Below, in pieces: positions 9,478-19,263 of a stretch of 64,000 nt of DNA. Source of the stretch: Pycnococcus provasolii. Lineage: Eukaryota; Chlorophyta; Pseudoscourfieldiophyceae; Pseudoscourfieldiales. Below the pieces are notes generated by a model. The model was not told the origin of the DNA. It saw only the letters and a list, made by a program, of their open reading frames with translations, and made no database searches. A program made the translations under genes and the position numbers. Each line of letters begins with the position of its first letter. Position 1 is the first letter of the stretch. The stretch spans positions 124,001 through 188,000 of the forward strand of contig CP150578.1 in NCBI GenBank assembly GCA_049487715.1, written 5' to 3'.

Positions 9478-10053
9478 ATGGCCGCCGCGCGCCTCAGCAC
9501 GTTCGCGTCCAAGGTCACCACCACGCTGGCGCCCGTGCGGTCCAAGGTCGTCGAGTCGTACTCGAAGATGATGGCGGACAACGCACAGTACGTCGTCACA
9601 GACGCGGCGGTCGAAGATAAACTACTCAAACAGTACGTGGGTGGGTGTTGTTTCTTCGGTCTCTCTTGTGTGCCCCTTTTGGGTTTTGGCATGTCGTTCT
9701 TAGGTCCTGCCTGGGTTTTTGTGGTTATTCGCGGTGTGAATAGCGCGGTCACTGGCGCACCACAAGGCACAAACGACCGATAACTGAACTAACCGTTTTC
9801 TGCCACGTTCCATCCCACACGATTCACACTTCTTTTCTTTTCTTGTAGGTGGTTCTACACGAAGATGTCGAAGATTGGCCCGACAATGAAGGCGGCGGAT
9901 GCTGAGGCGCAGTTGTGGCGAAAGAGCTGGGACAACCGTAACAGCGCGACTGTGGGAGAATTGAGCCGCATGGCACTCTTTGGCGCGGAGGTTGTCGCGT
10001 GGTTCGCCGTCGGCGAGTACGTTGGACGAGGTTTCAAGCCGGCACCGCTCTGA
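9478..10053 (+). CDS. Mitochondrial ATP synthase subunit g, two exons
   Basis: Exons 9478-9632 and 9849-10053 give 119 residues. The intron (9633-9848, 216 bp) has a GTACGT donor, a pyrimidine-rich tract and a TTGTAG acceptor; splicing joins CA to G to make a Gln codon and keeps frame. The C-terminal helix ALFGAEVVAWFAVGEYVGRG is the hallmark of the Fo-sector g subunit, which sits in the inner membrane and promotes complex dimerisation and cristae shape. The glycines of the membrane helix are present. The N-terminus is basic and Ser/Thr-rich, as in mitochondrial proteins. The ATG lies in ACCATGG. Without splicing the first exon would read into a hydrophobic tail unlike the family. Confidence 0.88.
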
Positions 10054-10196
10054 AAAGCTTAGCCTTTTCATAGCAGCCGTGGTTGCACGGAGATGAAAAA
10101 AAAAAGGAGACGCCGTTCTCGTCTAGGTAATACATATACGGACACGCTCTCCTGATTTTTTTTCTCTCTCTTTCTGAAACAAAGGATGTCACATGG

Positions 10197-10805
10197 CTAT
10201 GATGTTACAGGGTCGGTAGCTTGTGGTTGCGGCAAGACGACCTTCTCCAGCAGCACACGCTCTGCGGCAGCCACGAGCATGTGAACGTCCGAGCCGCCGC
10301 CCCCGGCAACCTCGATCGTCGCAACGACGTGTCTTTTCCAGAGCTTGGCAAGCCGTCTTGCGAGGCTGGTCGCGGCGTCGACGTTGTCGTTCGAACCTCC
10401 AAATAGTGTCGTAGCTGGCGCGACCGTCGGGCTTGCGTTCGTGGGCGGAACCGCCATGGCCATGTGCGTCATGCGTGGTTTCTGCATACTCCCCGGTTCC
10501 CCTACGGTCAGGTACACGACAGCCTGTCCACTTTCCATGAATATGACTTGGTACGCCACCGCGAGCTGCGTTTCCGTTCCAAGCACCGCGCACCCTTTTT
10601 GTACGGTGATGGCCGACTGTGATTCTCCACCACCCGCGTCGTCGTTCCTCCTGAGGATGTGTTCGTTGCCTTCAAGAAATGGCGACGTGGGCACGGAGAG
10701 AGGCGCTTCGCGATCCACTACGGACGTTGACTCATCAGGCGCATCGAAGTCGTCGTCACCAAGGAGGTAGTCGAAACCTCCAAGGGCGTCAGGCGCCGCA
10801 CGCAT
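10197..10805 (-). CDS. Proteasome assembly chaperone 4-like protein
   Basis: A 202-residue protein. The second half resembles PAC4/PSMG4, which with PAC3 guides alpha-ring assembly of the 20S proteasome. The family pattern is seen as GEPGSMQKPRMTHMAMAVPP, then TTLFGGSNDN, then SLARRLAKLWKRHVVATIEV and a closing helix LVAAAERVLLEKV; the order and spacing agree with the roughly 120-residue family. The first 75 residues are an acidic, disordered-looking extension not in animal homologues. ATG 10805 is the first in frame. A short pyrimidine-rich spacer separates it from ATP synthase g. Confidence 0.65.
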   Translation of the reverse strand: MRAAPDALGGFDYLLGDDDFDAPDESTSVVDREAPLSVPTSPFLEGNEHILRRNDDAGGGESQSAITVQKGCAVLGTETQLAVAYQVIFMESGQAVVYLTVGEPGSMQKPRMTHMAMAVPPTNASPTVAPATTLFGGSNDNVDAATSLARRLAKLWKRHVVATIEVAGGGGSDVHMLVAAAERVLLEKVVLPQPQATDPVTS

Positions 10806-10898
10806 CAAGCAAAACGAACCAGTTGGAATAACCAGCCATAAGGGCTACCGTACGTACCCTACCAGACAGGGAAAAACACACGACGCCGAAACCGGCGA

Positions 10899-10955
10899 AC
10901 CCAAACCCCTAATCCAAACCCCTAATCCAAACCCCTAATCCAAACCCCTAACCTT
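10899..10955. repeat. 13-bp tandem repeat, telomere-like, upstream of the PAC4-like gene
   Basis: About four copies of AATCCAAACCCCT, followed by degenerate CCCTAACC and GAACCCCTAA words to about 10970. On the minus strand this reads AGGGGTTTGGATT, so the TTAGGGG word points in the direction of transcription of the minus-strand gene starting at 10805, about 100 bp away. Confidence 0.7.
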
Positions 10956-11118
10956 GACCCGAACCCCTAAATTATTTTCATGTACGACTTCTACTGTGAC
11001 AGTACATAGCTCCCGGCATATCCAGGCATGGGTAGAGGTAAGAAGGATGACGACGTTGGTGGTTACAAGACGTTTAAGACCCCAAAACACGCAAACAAAG
11101 TGCGACTCAGCGGCACAT

Positions 11119-12624
11119 TTAGGCCGTGTCAGGACCTCCGAATCCACCAGACATCTCCTGCGCCACTGAGAATGCTGGCGCCGCGTCCACATCATCATCA
11201 TTTGTGCGTTGACCCGCATCACCAAAAAAATTCCAGGCTGCAACGTCGCCGTCGTCGATGGTAGCCTCGGGAGGAGCCACCGCCGCCATCGCCGAAACGG
11301 CCGCCATCGCCGAAACGGCCGCGAGCTTCCTCTTCACGCGACGCTTGATCTTTTTCCTCCGCTTCCCTTTTTCCTCCGCGAGAGCGAGCGCAGCTTTCGC
11401 GCGCGGGAGCTGCAAGTCTGGCCGGCTTGCACGCCGACGGGCGCTGGCCACCGCGCGCATCGCGCGTCGACGGGCCGCCGCCGCGCTAAGCGGAACAGCA
11501 TCGCCAAAGCACGCGTACGACACGTGCTGGCCGTGCTTAAGCGCGCTCACGCTCTCCACCACCTTGCCACGTGATGTGTATATCGCTTTCACGCCATTCA
11601 GCGGCGGGGGCACCGCCGACGATGCGACTCGCTTGTACAGCTCCTCCAGCGACGCAACGCGGGGTGTTATCGTGACTGGTGAGCCGGAGTCGAGGGGTGC
11701 ACCGAGGCGATGAACGGTGATGACCACCGTCGTCGTCGATGGACGCGGTGCCGCCAATCTTTGCACAGACTCGTCCATCGTTCGGCGCGATACCGCCTTG
11801 GGCGGCGCGGCCTCGCCTGCCGCGCGATAGTAGAGCTTCGCTCCCGACTCGATCACCGACATGTCGTCGATCGCACGTCCTGTGCGCGTATAGAGCGCAC
11901 AACCTGGCGGCATGAGCGGCGTGCCTACAGCGCTCTCAGCGAGCGTCACAGCCTCGGTCAGCTCAACGCCCGCGGGAAACGTGACGTCCACAGCTCCCGA
12001 GGCTGGTGCTGCGTTGTCTTTTTTCGCGCCAGCACCCTTGGAGAGCAGTGACACGGGAAGCAAGCTGACGCTGACGCGATTCACGTGCGTCTTACTCTGC
12101 GAAAGCCTCGCCGTGAAGCTGCGCTGTTCGCGCCAGCGAGCACGCAGCGCCTTGCGTTCGTCGACGTTGCCAGCCACGGGTGCCGGTTTACTTCCAGTCG
12201 CACGTTCGCCAGGCAGCAGGAGCGACTCTCCCTGTGGAACTACGACGATGACTTCCAATGCTTGGAATTCGGATATGCGTGTTCGTCGTGCACCGTCGAG
12301 CGCGTACATCGCCTTCACGGGTGCGGCGAGGCGCAGCTTTTCCTGCACGTGAATCATAATCTGCTTATAGTACGGGTTCGTGGGAACGCACATGTCATCT
12401 TCACCTTCCGCGGCGCACCTGATGAGCGCTAGGGGCATGGACGACGTCTTTGCCGGCATGGCCGCACTTCCGTTGCGAAGCAGGCGTACGTGCACCGCGC
12501 CACGCTTTGGCGTGCATAGGTTGTTGAAGAACTTCTCTCGTGAGGTTTGTACGTTTTGCGCTTCGTCCGTACCGTCGACGTCAGAGCGTGGGCTGACGAG
12601 TGGCTTGCCTGCGAATGCGTCCAC
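11119..12624 (-). CDS. Doublecortin-domain protein (5' exon unresolved)
   Basis: About 500 residues with three doublecortin-like ubiquitin-fold repeats. The first, at about 43-130, contains MYALDGARRTRISEFQAL and EVIVVVPQGE. The second is about 183-270 (LYTRTGRAIDDMSVIESGAKLYYRA) and the third about 297-395 (IYTSRGKVVESVSALKHGQHVSYACFG). Doublecortin domains bind and stabilise microtubules, often in cilia, conoids or basal bodies. A highly basic linker (about 400-445) and an acidic tail follow. The 5' boundary is uncertain: the frame stays open upstream to about 12740 without an ATG and the base at 12624 begins a GTG codon, so a short upstream exon is likely. Confidence 0.75.
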   Translation of the reverse strand: MDAFAGKPLVSPRSDVDGTDEAQNVQTSREKFFNNLCTPKRGAVHVRLLRNGSAAMPAKTSSMPLALIRCAAEGEDDMCVPTNPYYKQIMIHVQEKLRLAAPVKAMYALDGARRTRISEFQALEVIVVVPQGESLLLPGERATGSKPAPVAGNVDERKALRARWREQRSFTARLSQSKTHVNRVSVSLLPVSLLSKGAGAKKDNAAPASGAVDVTFPAGVELTEAVTLAESAVGTPLMPPGCALYTRTGRAIDDMSVIESGAKLYYRAAGEAAPPKAVSRRTMDESVQRLAAPRPSTTTVVITVHRLGAPLDSGSPVTITPRVASLEELYKRVASSAVPPPLNGVKAIYTSRGKVVESVSALKHGQHVSYACFGDAVPLSAAAARRRAMRAVASARRRASRPDLQLPRAKAALALAEEKGKRRKKIKRRVKRKLAAVSAMAAVSAMAAVAPPEATIDDGDVAAWNFFGDAGQRTNDDDVDAAPAFSVAQEMSGGFGGPDTA

Positions 12625-12845
12625 TTTAAGTGCCGGTACCCGCCACGCAGGCTTTCCCTTGTCGAGCGAGCTGCGTAGTGTGTGTTTCTGCTTCGGTTTG
12701 ACCGTGGCCGAGGCTGCGGCGGCATCCTGGACGAGTAGAGTTTTGCGTGCGTGCGTGCGTGCGTGTGTATGTGTGTGTGAAGGGGAAGGGTTCGTGAGCG
12801 AGATATTTCGAGCGTTGTAAGCTCTGAAACGAGCGTTGTAAGCCT

Positions 12846-13070
12846 TTAGGAACGCACGCCGATATGTCTTTGTAAGGTTTTGGCACTGGCGACGAGCCGC
12901 GACGAGGACGAGTGCGCACTCTTGAGCAAGCTTATCCGATTATTATTATCCGCCGCCGCAGTGAAGGAGTTTAGGTCTGAAGATATGCCTGATATGATAT
13001 CTGAGGCCAAAGAGTTTTCGTGGAGCGCGGAGGAGACGGAGAGGGACGCCATGGAGAGGCTGGACGCCAT
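12846..13070 (-). CDS. Doubtful small ORF (overlaps a plus-strand ORF)
   Basis: A 74-residue minus-strand frame (MASSLSMASLSVSSALHEN…) with GC-rich third positions, rich in Ser and Ala and without a recognisable domain. The opposite strand is also open (12880-13332, from TTG) and reads as a Glu-rich helical peptide. One of them could be a real small gene or an exon of the doublecortin gene, but the sequence alone does not decide. A CGAGCGTTGTAAGC word is repeated at 12810-12844 just past the minus-strand stop. Confidence 0.2.
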   Translation of the reverse strand: MASSLSMASLSVSSALHENSLASDIISGISSDLNSFTAAADNNNRISLLKSAHSSSSRLVASAKTLQRHIGVRS

Positions 13071-13499
13071 GAGACGAGCCTGGGCACCTCGGAGGGAAGT
13101 GCGGAGGGTGTTGACTTTTCAGACGGACAGGTGCCTGGGGTGGGGGAACGGGCCCACCTATCGTAGGGAGGGCTTCTTCGAAGTACCCCAGGTGCCAGGG
13201 GGACGGGCGATCCCAAACGAGCACGGAACGAGGGAAGCTTCAGCTTCGCCGTCTCATTCTTATTCTCGCGTGGTAGGATTAGGATTCCAACGGTCACTTT
13301 TCGCATTCGCACCTTTCCTTGACTATCCGTAGTACCATAAATAGTTCTTACATAAAGGCTTGCAAGCTTGCAAGGAATGCAAGCTCGCGGCCGAAGTCAC
13401 AACAGGTTAATAATTGAGGTGGGCAAGAGCCCGGCCGCGACCTTGCATATCACCTTTTACCTTGCAACGCGCAATGCAAGGTGGCGGACGGGATCTGGA

Positions 13500-13732
13500 C
13501 GGGAAGCAAAAGGGGAAATGAGATGGGGAGGCAACTCCTCCGGATTCGGAGTTCTACATGTTGGTGAGTAGTTTCTTTTGGTTCTGTAGAGCACGTTATT
13601 TCCCCTTGCCCAAACATAGCGCGGAACAGAACGGGGCCAAAGGGCCACTCACCAACATGTGGAACGGGGATACCTCTTCACCCTCCAGTAGCGGGGAGTT
13701 GCCTCCCCAGTGTATTTCCCCTTGCTGCAAGG
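13500..13732. repeat. Foldback element in a gene-poor stretch
   Basis: The arm at 13500-13567 (containing GGGGAGGCAACTCC and ending CATGTTGGTGAG) reappears as an imperfect reverse complement at 13646-13732 (CTCACCAACATG … GGAGTTGCCTCCCC). The spacer is about 80 bp. The arms differ by small insertions. No coding capacity was recognised. It is unlike the element at 8042-8309 in sequence. Confidence 0.6.
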
Positions 13733-14446
13733 GGGAGTAAACCTTACCTTTACTTTTTTTTCGGTCAGAGTGTTGGTAGCCTCATAGGATCTGAGGATCA
13801 TCCACATGGTTCTTATCACACGTTGAGGAAGGTGGTCAAGAATACCTCACGGACCCCTGAGGCTCTGACCCCCCCCCCCCCTGGGGGAGGGGGGGCCGGC
13901 GTGCTTTGTGTGGAGTTTAAATAGGGGGGGGACTTGGCGGTTTTCAAAATTTTTAGAAAAGGGGGGGTTTTTTTTTTTTTTTTTTTTTTTTTATTTTATT
14001 TTTTTTTTGCCCTTTTTTTTTTTTTTTTTTTTTGTGGTAGGGGGGGGGGGGGGCCGTTCCCCCCCACCCCCCCCCCCCCCCCACCCCCTTTCTTCTTACT
14101 TGCCCCCCCCCCCCTTTTTTTTTTTTTTCTGCGACCCCGACTTCCCGCGTGGCTCTGGGGACCGGTCAGCCAGCCTGTCCCACCATGCCTTTTTTCATAA
14201 CGAAGCCCAACGAAGCTCCCCTCCCCCGCAAAATCCCACCGTCCCAAGTCCCTTTCTAACCGAGCGCCGTCCGACAGTCCGAGAGAGAGGCGTGTTAGTG
14301 TTACTGAACGTTACACCACTGCTAAGGTAAAACCTGACCCACCCCTGGGGCGTGTTCGACGGGTAACGAAGCCCGGAGCCCTCAACTCTTGCGTTAAGAA
14401 GCCTACCTTAAGCCCATCTTGCTTGGTTCGCGTCGCGTATGGGAAG
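13733..14446. other. Low-complexity homopolymer block and promoter of the membrane receptor gene
   Basis: Positions 13871-14130 consist of long runs of C, G and T (for example T-runs from about 13969 to 14033, then G and C runs). Such sequence is hard to sequence, so run lengths and even collapsed sequence here are uncertain. Frames such as 13908-14330 are poly-Phe/Pro artefacts of the runs. Positions 14280-14446 look like an ordinary leader before the ATG at 14447. Confidence 0.6.
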
Positions 14447-17400
14447 ATGTTAACGGGCTTGCTCGTGGGGGTTGCGCTCGTGCTCTTCGCCGCTCCTACG
14501 TATGTGCTTGCCGCTGAAGACGAAGCACTCAAGTCCGAGTGCCGCGCGGCTGACGACGCGTGCGACGAACCGCCATGCTTCAGTGGGTCCTGCGCGGGGT
14601 ACCGCGTCGACGAAGAGCAGCCGAAGTGCCTCACGTCGCCCTTTCACGCCAACGAAAGACACGCGAAAAGGATCATCACGATCGAGGTGGGCAACTGGCT
14701 CACCGCAGAGCTCACCGGACAGGTGATGGCCATATTGCTGCGAGACGTCATGGGATTTCAAACGCGTTTTCTCGAAAGTACGGGAGGGTCCGCACCCCTA
14801 GGAACAGGATGGCGCGTTGGCGAAGGGCGCGCGGACATGTGCCTCGAGTACTGGAGTTCAGGACACGATATTGACTTCAAGCCGTACGTTGACGACGGCA
14901 AAATGAGAAAGGGACTCAATGGGTTCACAGGATCCGAAGGACTCTTCATCACCGGTGCCGACAAGGACGCAGACACGTCCATCTGGTGGGACTACTGGAA
15001 GTCGTATATCGGCGAGGAGACGACGCCAACTACCGCGAAGCTACCTGCGAACGACAGGCCGGCGGGCGTGACCGGTCCCCGCACGCACACGACGATCGAC
15101 GGTACGGTACTCACCGCGAAGATGTGCGGTTTGGGATCCAAGTCGCACTTCGACCTGCACAACAGCGGGTGCGACCAAAGGACGGGGCAGTACTACGACG
15201 AGGACAGCGCGTTCTGCAAGCCTGACCCCGAGACGCTGCAGAGCAGGTGCCACGAAGTTTACGCGCACTCGCCATCGTGGGGCATCGATAAAATCGAGGC
15301 GATGATCAAAAGGCGCGGCGCGCCGATGACGCTCGTTCACTGGGGCTCCAACCTGACCAAGGTGGTTTCGGATCAGGCGGCACGCGGGCAGCCCACCCTG
15401 CACTACTGGTGGACGCCCGACCCGTGGCTCGCGAAGCTCAAAACGCTTGGTAGCGATCCCACGCGAACGTCGTGGCCTGTGCCCACGGACAAGTGCGGGC
15501 CAAACACCGCAGATCCAGTTCATGGAGGATGCGATTACCCCTTCCAGTCTCTTGCTAAGGTGATGAATTCGAGGCTTGCCGCCAACGCAGACACCGTGGC
15601 GGCTGCGAATCTCTACGAGGCAACCTCGTGGAACAACGAAGTGGTTGACGTGATGCTCAGCTACCATATGGATGGTGGTGGTAATTACAGCTCGGCGTTC
15701 GATGCGGCATGCAACTTTCTTAAGGATCATCCAACGTACCAAAAGATGGCTGAGAACATTCTCGCGGGGTTGTGCGAACCAGGTACAATCCGTCAGGATG
15801 ATGATGGGACGTGCAAGATATGCATGCCTGGCCAGTTCAGCGACAGTGCCACGGCGACTGAGTGCTCCACCTGTCCAGCGGGAACTTTTTCGCTCACAAA
15901 GGCTCGGGAATGCATTCAATGTCCCACCGGCCACTACAGTGCGCCAGGTAGCGGAGAGTGCAAGCGCTGCGAACCCGGCACGTTCAGTGTGGTGGCGAAC
16001 GCAACCTGCACAGCGTGTCCCGTTGGGCATTTCGCATCCTCGTATGCCTCGTCCACGTGCTCGCCGTGCAGCGGCGAACCGGGAGCATTGTATCAGGACA
16101 CGATTGGAGCGTCGGAGTGCAAGAAATGCCCGGTGAACACGCACCTTCCTCTTGGCAAGGGTAGCATTAACGTCACCGAGTGCCTTTGCAAGGAAGGCTT
16201 CTGGCGACCGGATGGTCTCGAGGGCAAGGCTTGCGTCGCCTGCCCAGCCAATGCCTACTGCCCAGCTGCCGACGAGCGCAGTCGCATCGTCATGCCCCTA
16301 CCCGAACGCGGCTACTGGGCCAAGACGGAGAAGGAAATTCGTCCGGCTGGTGGCGATAAGCTTGGGAGTGGATCTGTCGAAGTGCTCAGTGGTTTCCCGT
16401 TTGCGCGTAAAGCCAACGTCCCGGAGCCAAAGGTTGGCGATACGGATACGGGCTTCGAACTTCCAGAGATCCACCTCAAGTGTCCGATCGAGGAACAATG
16501 CCCCGGGCGCACCTTCGAGTGCTCAGGCGAGACGCGAGATGCATTGTGCACGCGATGCCGAGATGGTTACATGAACTTGGGCAGCGAGTGTGTGAAATGC
16601 CCGGATGGAAAGGGCTCGGGCGCATCCGTGATGTCCACACTGATGGGCTGGCTCATCGTCGTTTCCGTGTGGGTGACAATGAACGCCATCGCCGCTGGTC
16701 GCCACGAATGCTTCGACATCATGCTACTTTTCTTACAGATCGTCTCCATCATCCAAGGATTTAGCGTGCCATGGCCATCAGAGCTACGCATCGTCATGCA
16801 AGCCTTCGCGGTGGTGAACTTTGATGTTGACTTTGTGTCTCCGGCGTGCGTGTTTTCGTGGGGCTACGTAGCAAGCACGGTTCTCACATACTTCCTTCCG
16901 TTCGTGTGGGCATTTTTCAATACGCTGAAGCTCGGCGTGGCCCATTTGTGGTACAAGAAGTACAAGAACAGGGATCAAGAACAGCCAATGTACGCACGCA
17001 TTTTCAGGCTTTCATTCTTTGTGACAACTAAGGATGGTCTGAAGGAGGTGGAGTATAGCGTCACGCGCTCGTGCGCCACGGTTGTCATCGTGATCTACAA
17101 CGCGATTTGCATCAAGGCATTTGGCGCGTTCATATGTACGGAGGCTGCAGACGGCGTGTCGTTCCTGAATGCAAGCCCAGACATCACGTGCGGGTCGTCA
17201 ACGCACCATAGTCTCATCGCAGGCGCGGTGATTGCAATTGCTGCCTACGTGATTGGAATCCCCGCATATGTTGGCTACAAATTGACGTCTCTTCACCGCA
17301 ATAACCTGCTTTCCGATCCTGCACAGCTCAGTCGCTGGGGATTCCTTTACCTAGCCTACGAACCGAATTATTGGTGGTGGCCGCTCGTGTTCCTTGCTCG

Positions 17401-18850
17401 CCGCCTGCTATTCTGCACGCTTCTCGTCTTCCTGCACGAACGCCCGTACCTTCAGATTTTCCTCGGCGTCTTCTTTGTCATAGTGTTTGCATGTATGCAA
17501 TACTACGCTCACCCCTTTATCCAAGCGCAGGTGGACATTCTCGAATCGTTCATTCTGGTGGTAACTGCGCTCTATATGTTGTGCGGAGCCGTGTTCCTTT
17601 CCAAGGACCTCCTGAGGACTGACGAGGTTGGCATGACTGTATTCCTGCTCCTAGGAACAGGCCTTGCGACCATGTTTTCGATTTATATCGTCTTTTTATC
17701 GGTGCTTCGCCGCATTCGTAGCGACCGGAACTCAGTCAAGCTGTTGCGCCATGTGGCAACCATGTGGGTATGCGTATCGGTGGGACTACGACGAAAGTAC
17801 AAAAATGCAGAGGCTCTCACAAAAGCGCTTGATACAAATCAAGACGGCACTATATCGGCCACCGAGCTCCTCGCATTTTTCCAATCAGCGGGCATTGGCT
17901 TTGCTGGGGTGCTAAGCGAGGTGGTATTCTTCATCGTCGACAAAGACAACAACGGAAAGCTGTCGACGGACGAGATTGCCGAGAGTCTATTCCAACTAAA
18001 CGAATTGCGGATGGAGGAAGACGTAGATGCGTTCAATAAGGTTGCGGTGACGGAGCTTGGCGACTTCGCCACAAAGATGATTGACGCTTTCGACACACTG
18101 ACCATCGACGTCACCGATGATGATGGTGCGAGTAAGGGCGATTACGAAGTAATGTATGCTTCGAAAGAAAGTGTGAGGATTGAGATGATAGTGGAGGCTG
18201 AAGAATCATCAAAGTCATCATTGAGGCAGCCTGATGATTCCACATCATCCCGATTATCCAAATCATTATCGTTTATGTCCAAGATAATGAACATAAACGA
18301 TATGTTTGAGTCCGCATCAACCGCCGTGCTCTCGCACGCTCGCGTGCTGAGCGAGATTGCGTACCGTGAGCGTTTACTCAATGCGACTGGTGGCGAGCTC
18401 ACAGACACCATAAATGCCGACCCTTTTTTTTTGTGGATGCAGAAATGTATAAACGGTGGCGAACAGAACCTCATCACGGCGGCCGCCCTTGTCGATCAGT
18501 GGACTGCTCCACACATGGCGAATGACTCTGAGTATGGAGCGTATTCGTATTCTGAAAAGGCGATTTTCTTTCGGCAACTGGTGAAGAGCTACCCATTTGT
18601 CATTGACTGGCTTCTAACTGCAAGCGAAGAAGATATCCTTAAATTTCGCGATGTCAAAGATTCGCTGTTTTCCCAGGAACAAAAATTTAAGAAACAGAAG
18701 CTGTACAAGATGAGAATTGGAAAGCTCATCGTACATGAAGATCGTGCGCCATTCTTGCATTGGCTAGCGGACATTTCGACCGAGAAGATGCGCAGTCGTG
18801 CGACCATGCTGCTAAAGAACATTGTCGAGACCATGAATCACAACGACTAA
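14447..18850 (+). CDS. Multidomain membrane protein: OpuAC-like binding domain, Cys-rich repeats, polytopic membrane domain, EF-hands
   Basis: 1467 residues from ATG 14447, which gives a strong signal peptide (MLTGLLVGVALVLFAAPTYVLA); the longer frame starts with TTG. Residues about 60-440 resemble the glycine-betaine type substrate-binding domain (EVGNWLTAELTGQVMAILL, then a TGWRVGEGRADMCLEYW segment). Residues about 450-690 hold GCC2/GCC3 or ephrin-receptor-like cysteine repeats (C.PG.FS….C..CP.G pattern, at least five). Residues about 720-1090 contain roughly nine hydrophobic helices. Two EF-hands follow: DTNQDGTISATE near residue 1128 and DKDNNGKLSTDE near residue 1165. The remainder (to 1467) is a helical cytosolic tail with an acidic Ser-rich linker. 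Inferred role: a surface sensor or channel coupling an external ligand to Ca2+. No enzyme domain is seen. Confidence 0.75.
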   Translation: MLTGLLVGVALVLFAAPTYVLAAEDEALKSECRAADDACDEPPCFSGSCAGYRVDEEQPKCLTSPFHANERHAKRIITIEVGNWLTAELTGQVMAILLRDVMGFQTRFLESTGGSAPLGTGWRVGEGRADMCLEYWSSGHDIDFKPYVDDGKMRKGLNGFTGSEGLFITGADKDADTSIWWDYWKSYIGEETTPTTAKLPANDRPAGVTGPRTHTTIDGTVLTAKMCGLGSKSHFDLHNSGCDQRTGQYYDEDSAFCKPDPETLQSRCHEVYAHSPSWGIDKIEAMIKRRGAPMTLVHWGSNLTKVVSDQAARGQPTLHYWWTPDPWLAKLKTLGSDPTRTSWPVPTDKCGPNTADPVHGGCDYPFQSLAKVMNSRLAANADTVAAANLYEATSWNNEVVDVMLSYHMDGGGNYSSAFDAACNFLKDHPTYQKMAENILAGLCEPGTIRQDDDGTCKICMPGQFSDSATATECSTCPAGTFSLTKARECIQCPTGHYSAPGSGECKRCEPGTFSVVANATCTACPVGHFASSYASSTCSPCSGEPGALYQDTIGASECKKCPVNTHLPLGKGSINVTECLCKEGFWRPDGLEGKACVACPANAYCPAADERSRIVMPLPERGYWAKTEKEIRPAGGDKLGSGSVEVLSGFPFARKANVPEPKVGDTDTGFELPEIHLKCPIEEQCPGRTFECSGETRDALCTRCRDGYMNLGSECVKCPDGKGSGASVMSTLMGWLIVVSVWVTMNAIAAGRHECFDIMLLFLQIVSIIQGFSVPWPSELRIVMQAFAVVNFDVDFVSPACVFSWGYVASTVLTYFLPFVWAFFNTLKLGVAHLWYKKYKNRDQEQPMYARIFRLSFFVTTKDGLKEVEYSVTRSCATVVIVIYNAICIKAFGAFICTEAADGVSFLNASPDITCGSSTHHSLIAGAVIAIAAYVIGIPAYVGYKLTSLHRNNLLSDPAQLSRWGFLYLAYEPNYWWWPLVFLARRLLFCTLLVFLHERPYLQIFLGVFFVIVFACMQYYAHPFIQAQVDILESFILVVTALYMLCGAVFLSKDLLRTDEVGMTVFLLLGTGLATMFSIYIVFLSVLRRIRSDRNSVKLLRHVATMWVCVSVGLRRKYKNAEALTKALDTNQDGTISATELLAFFQSAGIGFAGVLSEVVFFIVDKDNNGKLSTDEIAESLFQLNELRMEEDVDAFNKVAVTELGDFATKMIDAFDTLTIDVTDDDGASKGDYEVMYASKESVRIEMIVEAEESSKSSLRQPDDSTSSRLSKSLSFMSKIMNINDMFESASTAVLSHARVLSEIAYRERLLNATGGELTDTINADPFFLWMQKCINGGEQNLITAAALVDQWTAPHMANDSEYGAYSYSEKAIFFRQLVKSYPFVIDWLLTASEEDILKFRDVKDSLFSQEQKFKKQKLYKMRIGKLIVHEDRAPFLHWLADISTEKMRSRATMLLKNIVETMNHND

Positions 18851-19263
18851 GAGTCTGGATTTTAATATTTAATTGTACAACGTGTGCGTCGTACAACGTG
18901 TAATCATTTTGGCCTTTTTCTGGAAAAAGTTACCTTGAAATGCACGAATTGAATAGATTCTTGACGACGTGAATTCTCCACGAAACCACATGGGTGAAGT
19001 GGTAATTGCTTTATTGCACGAACGAAAGAGGCCTAATAACTGCTCTTTCCAGGCTGCCAGGTGCTCTTTCCCATCCTGAGACATTTCGTGAACTTTATTA
19101 TTGGCAGGAGATCCGTCTCGACACAGTACATGTATATTCGCTCGCAGTAACCTTAATTTAAGGTTAGAACTCCACCAGGCCTATTATTGATCCCACGCCC
19201 ACTCACTCAGGAGTCAGGTCCCTCGGGTCGGGTGGTCAAGACTCAAGAACGAACGAGCTCTCC
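18851..19263. other. Intergenic spacer, possible small ORF
   Basis: The sequence after the stop contains a near-repeat (GTACAACGTGT at about 18877-18900). A 71-residue minus-strand frame (18869-19084) starts with ATG but has lower GC and no recognisable motif; I treat it as chance. AT-rich sequence at 19080-19165 may be promoter for the sulfotransferase gene. Confidence 0.4.

Noticed and set aside
13908-14330. Poly-Phe/Pro open frame
   Set aside because: It is produced by homopolymer T and C runs and is not a credible protein.
15041-16144. Minus-strand 367-residue frame inside the receptor gene
   Set aside because: It lies wholly under the OpuAC-like and Cys-repeat coding region and its composition (Arg/Ala/His-rich) is typical of antisense reading in GC-rich DNA.
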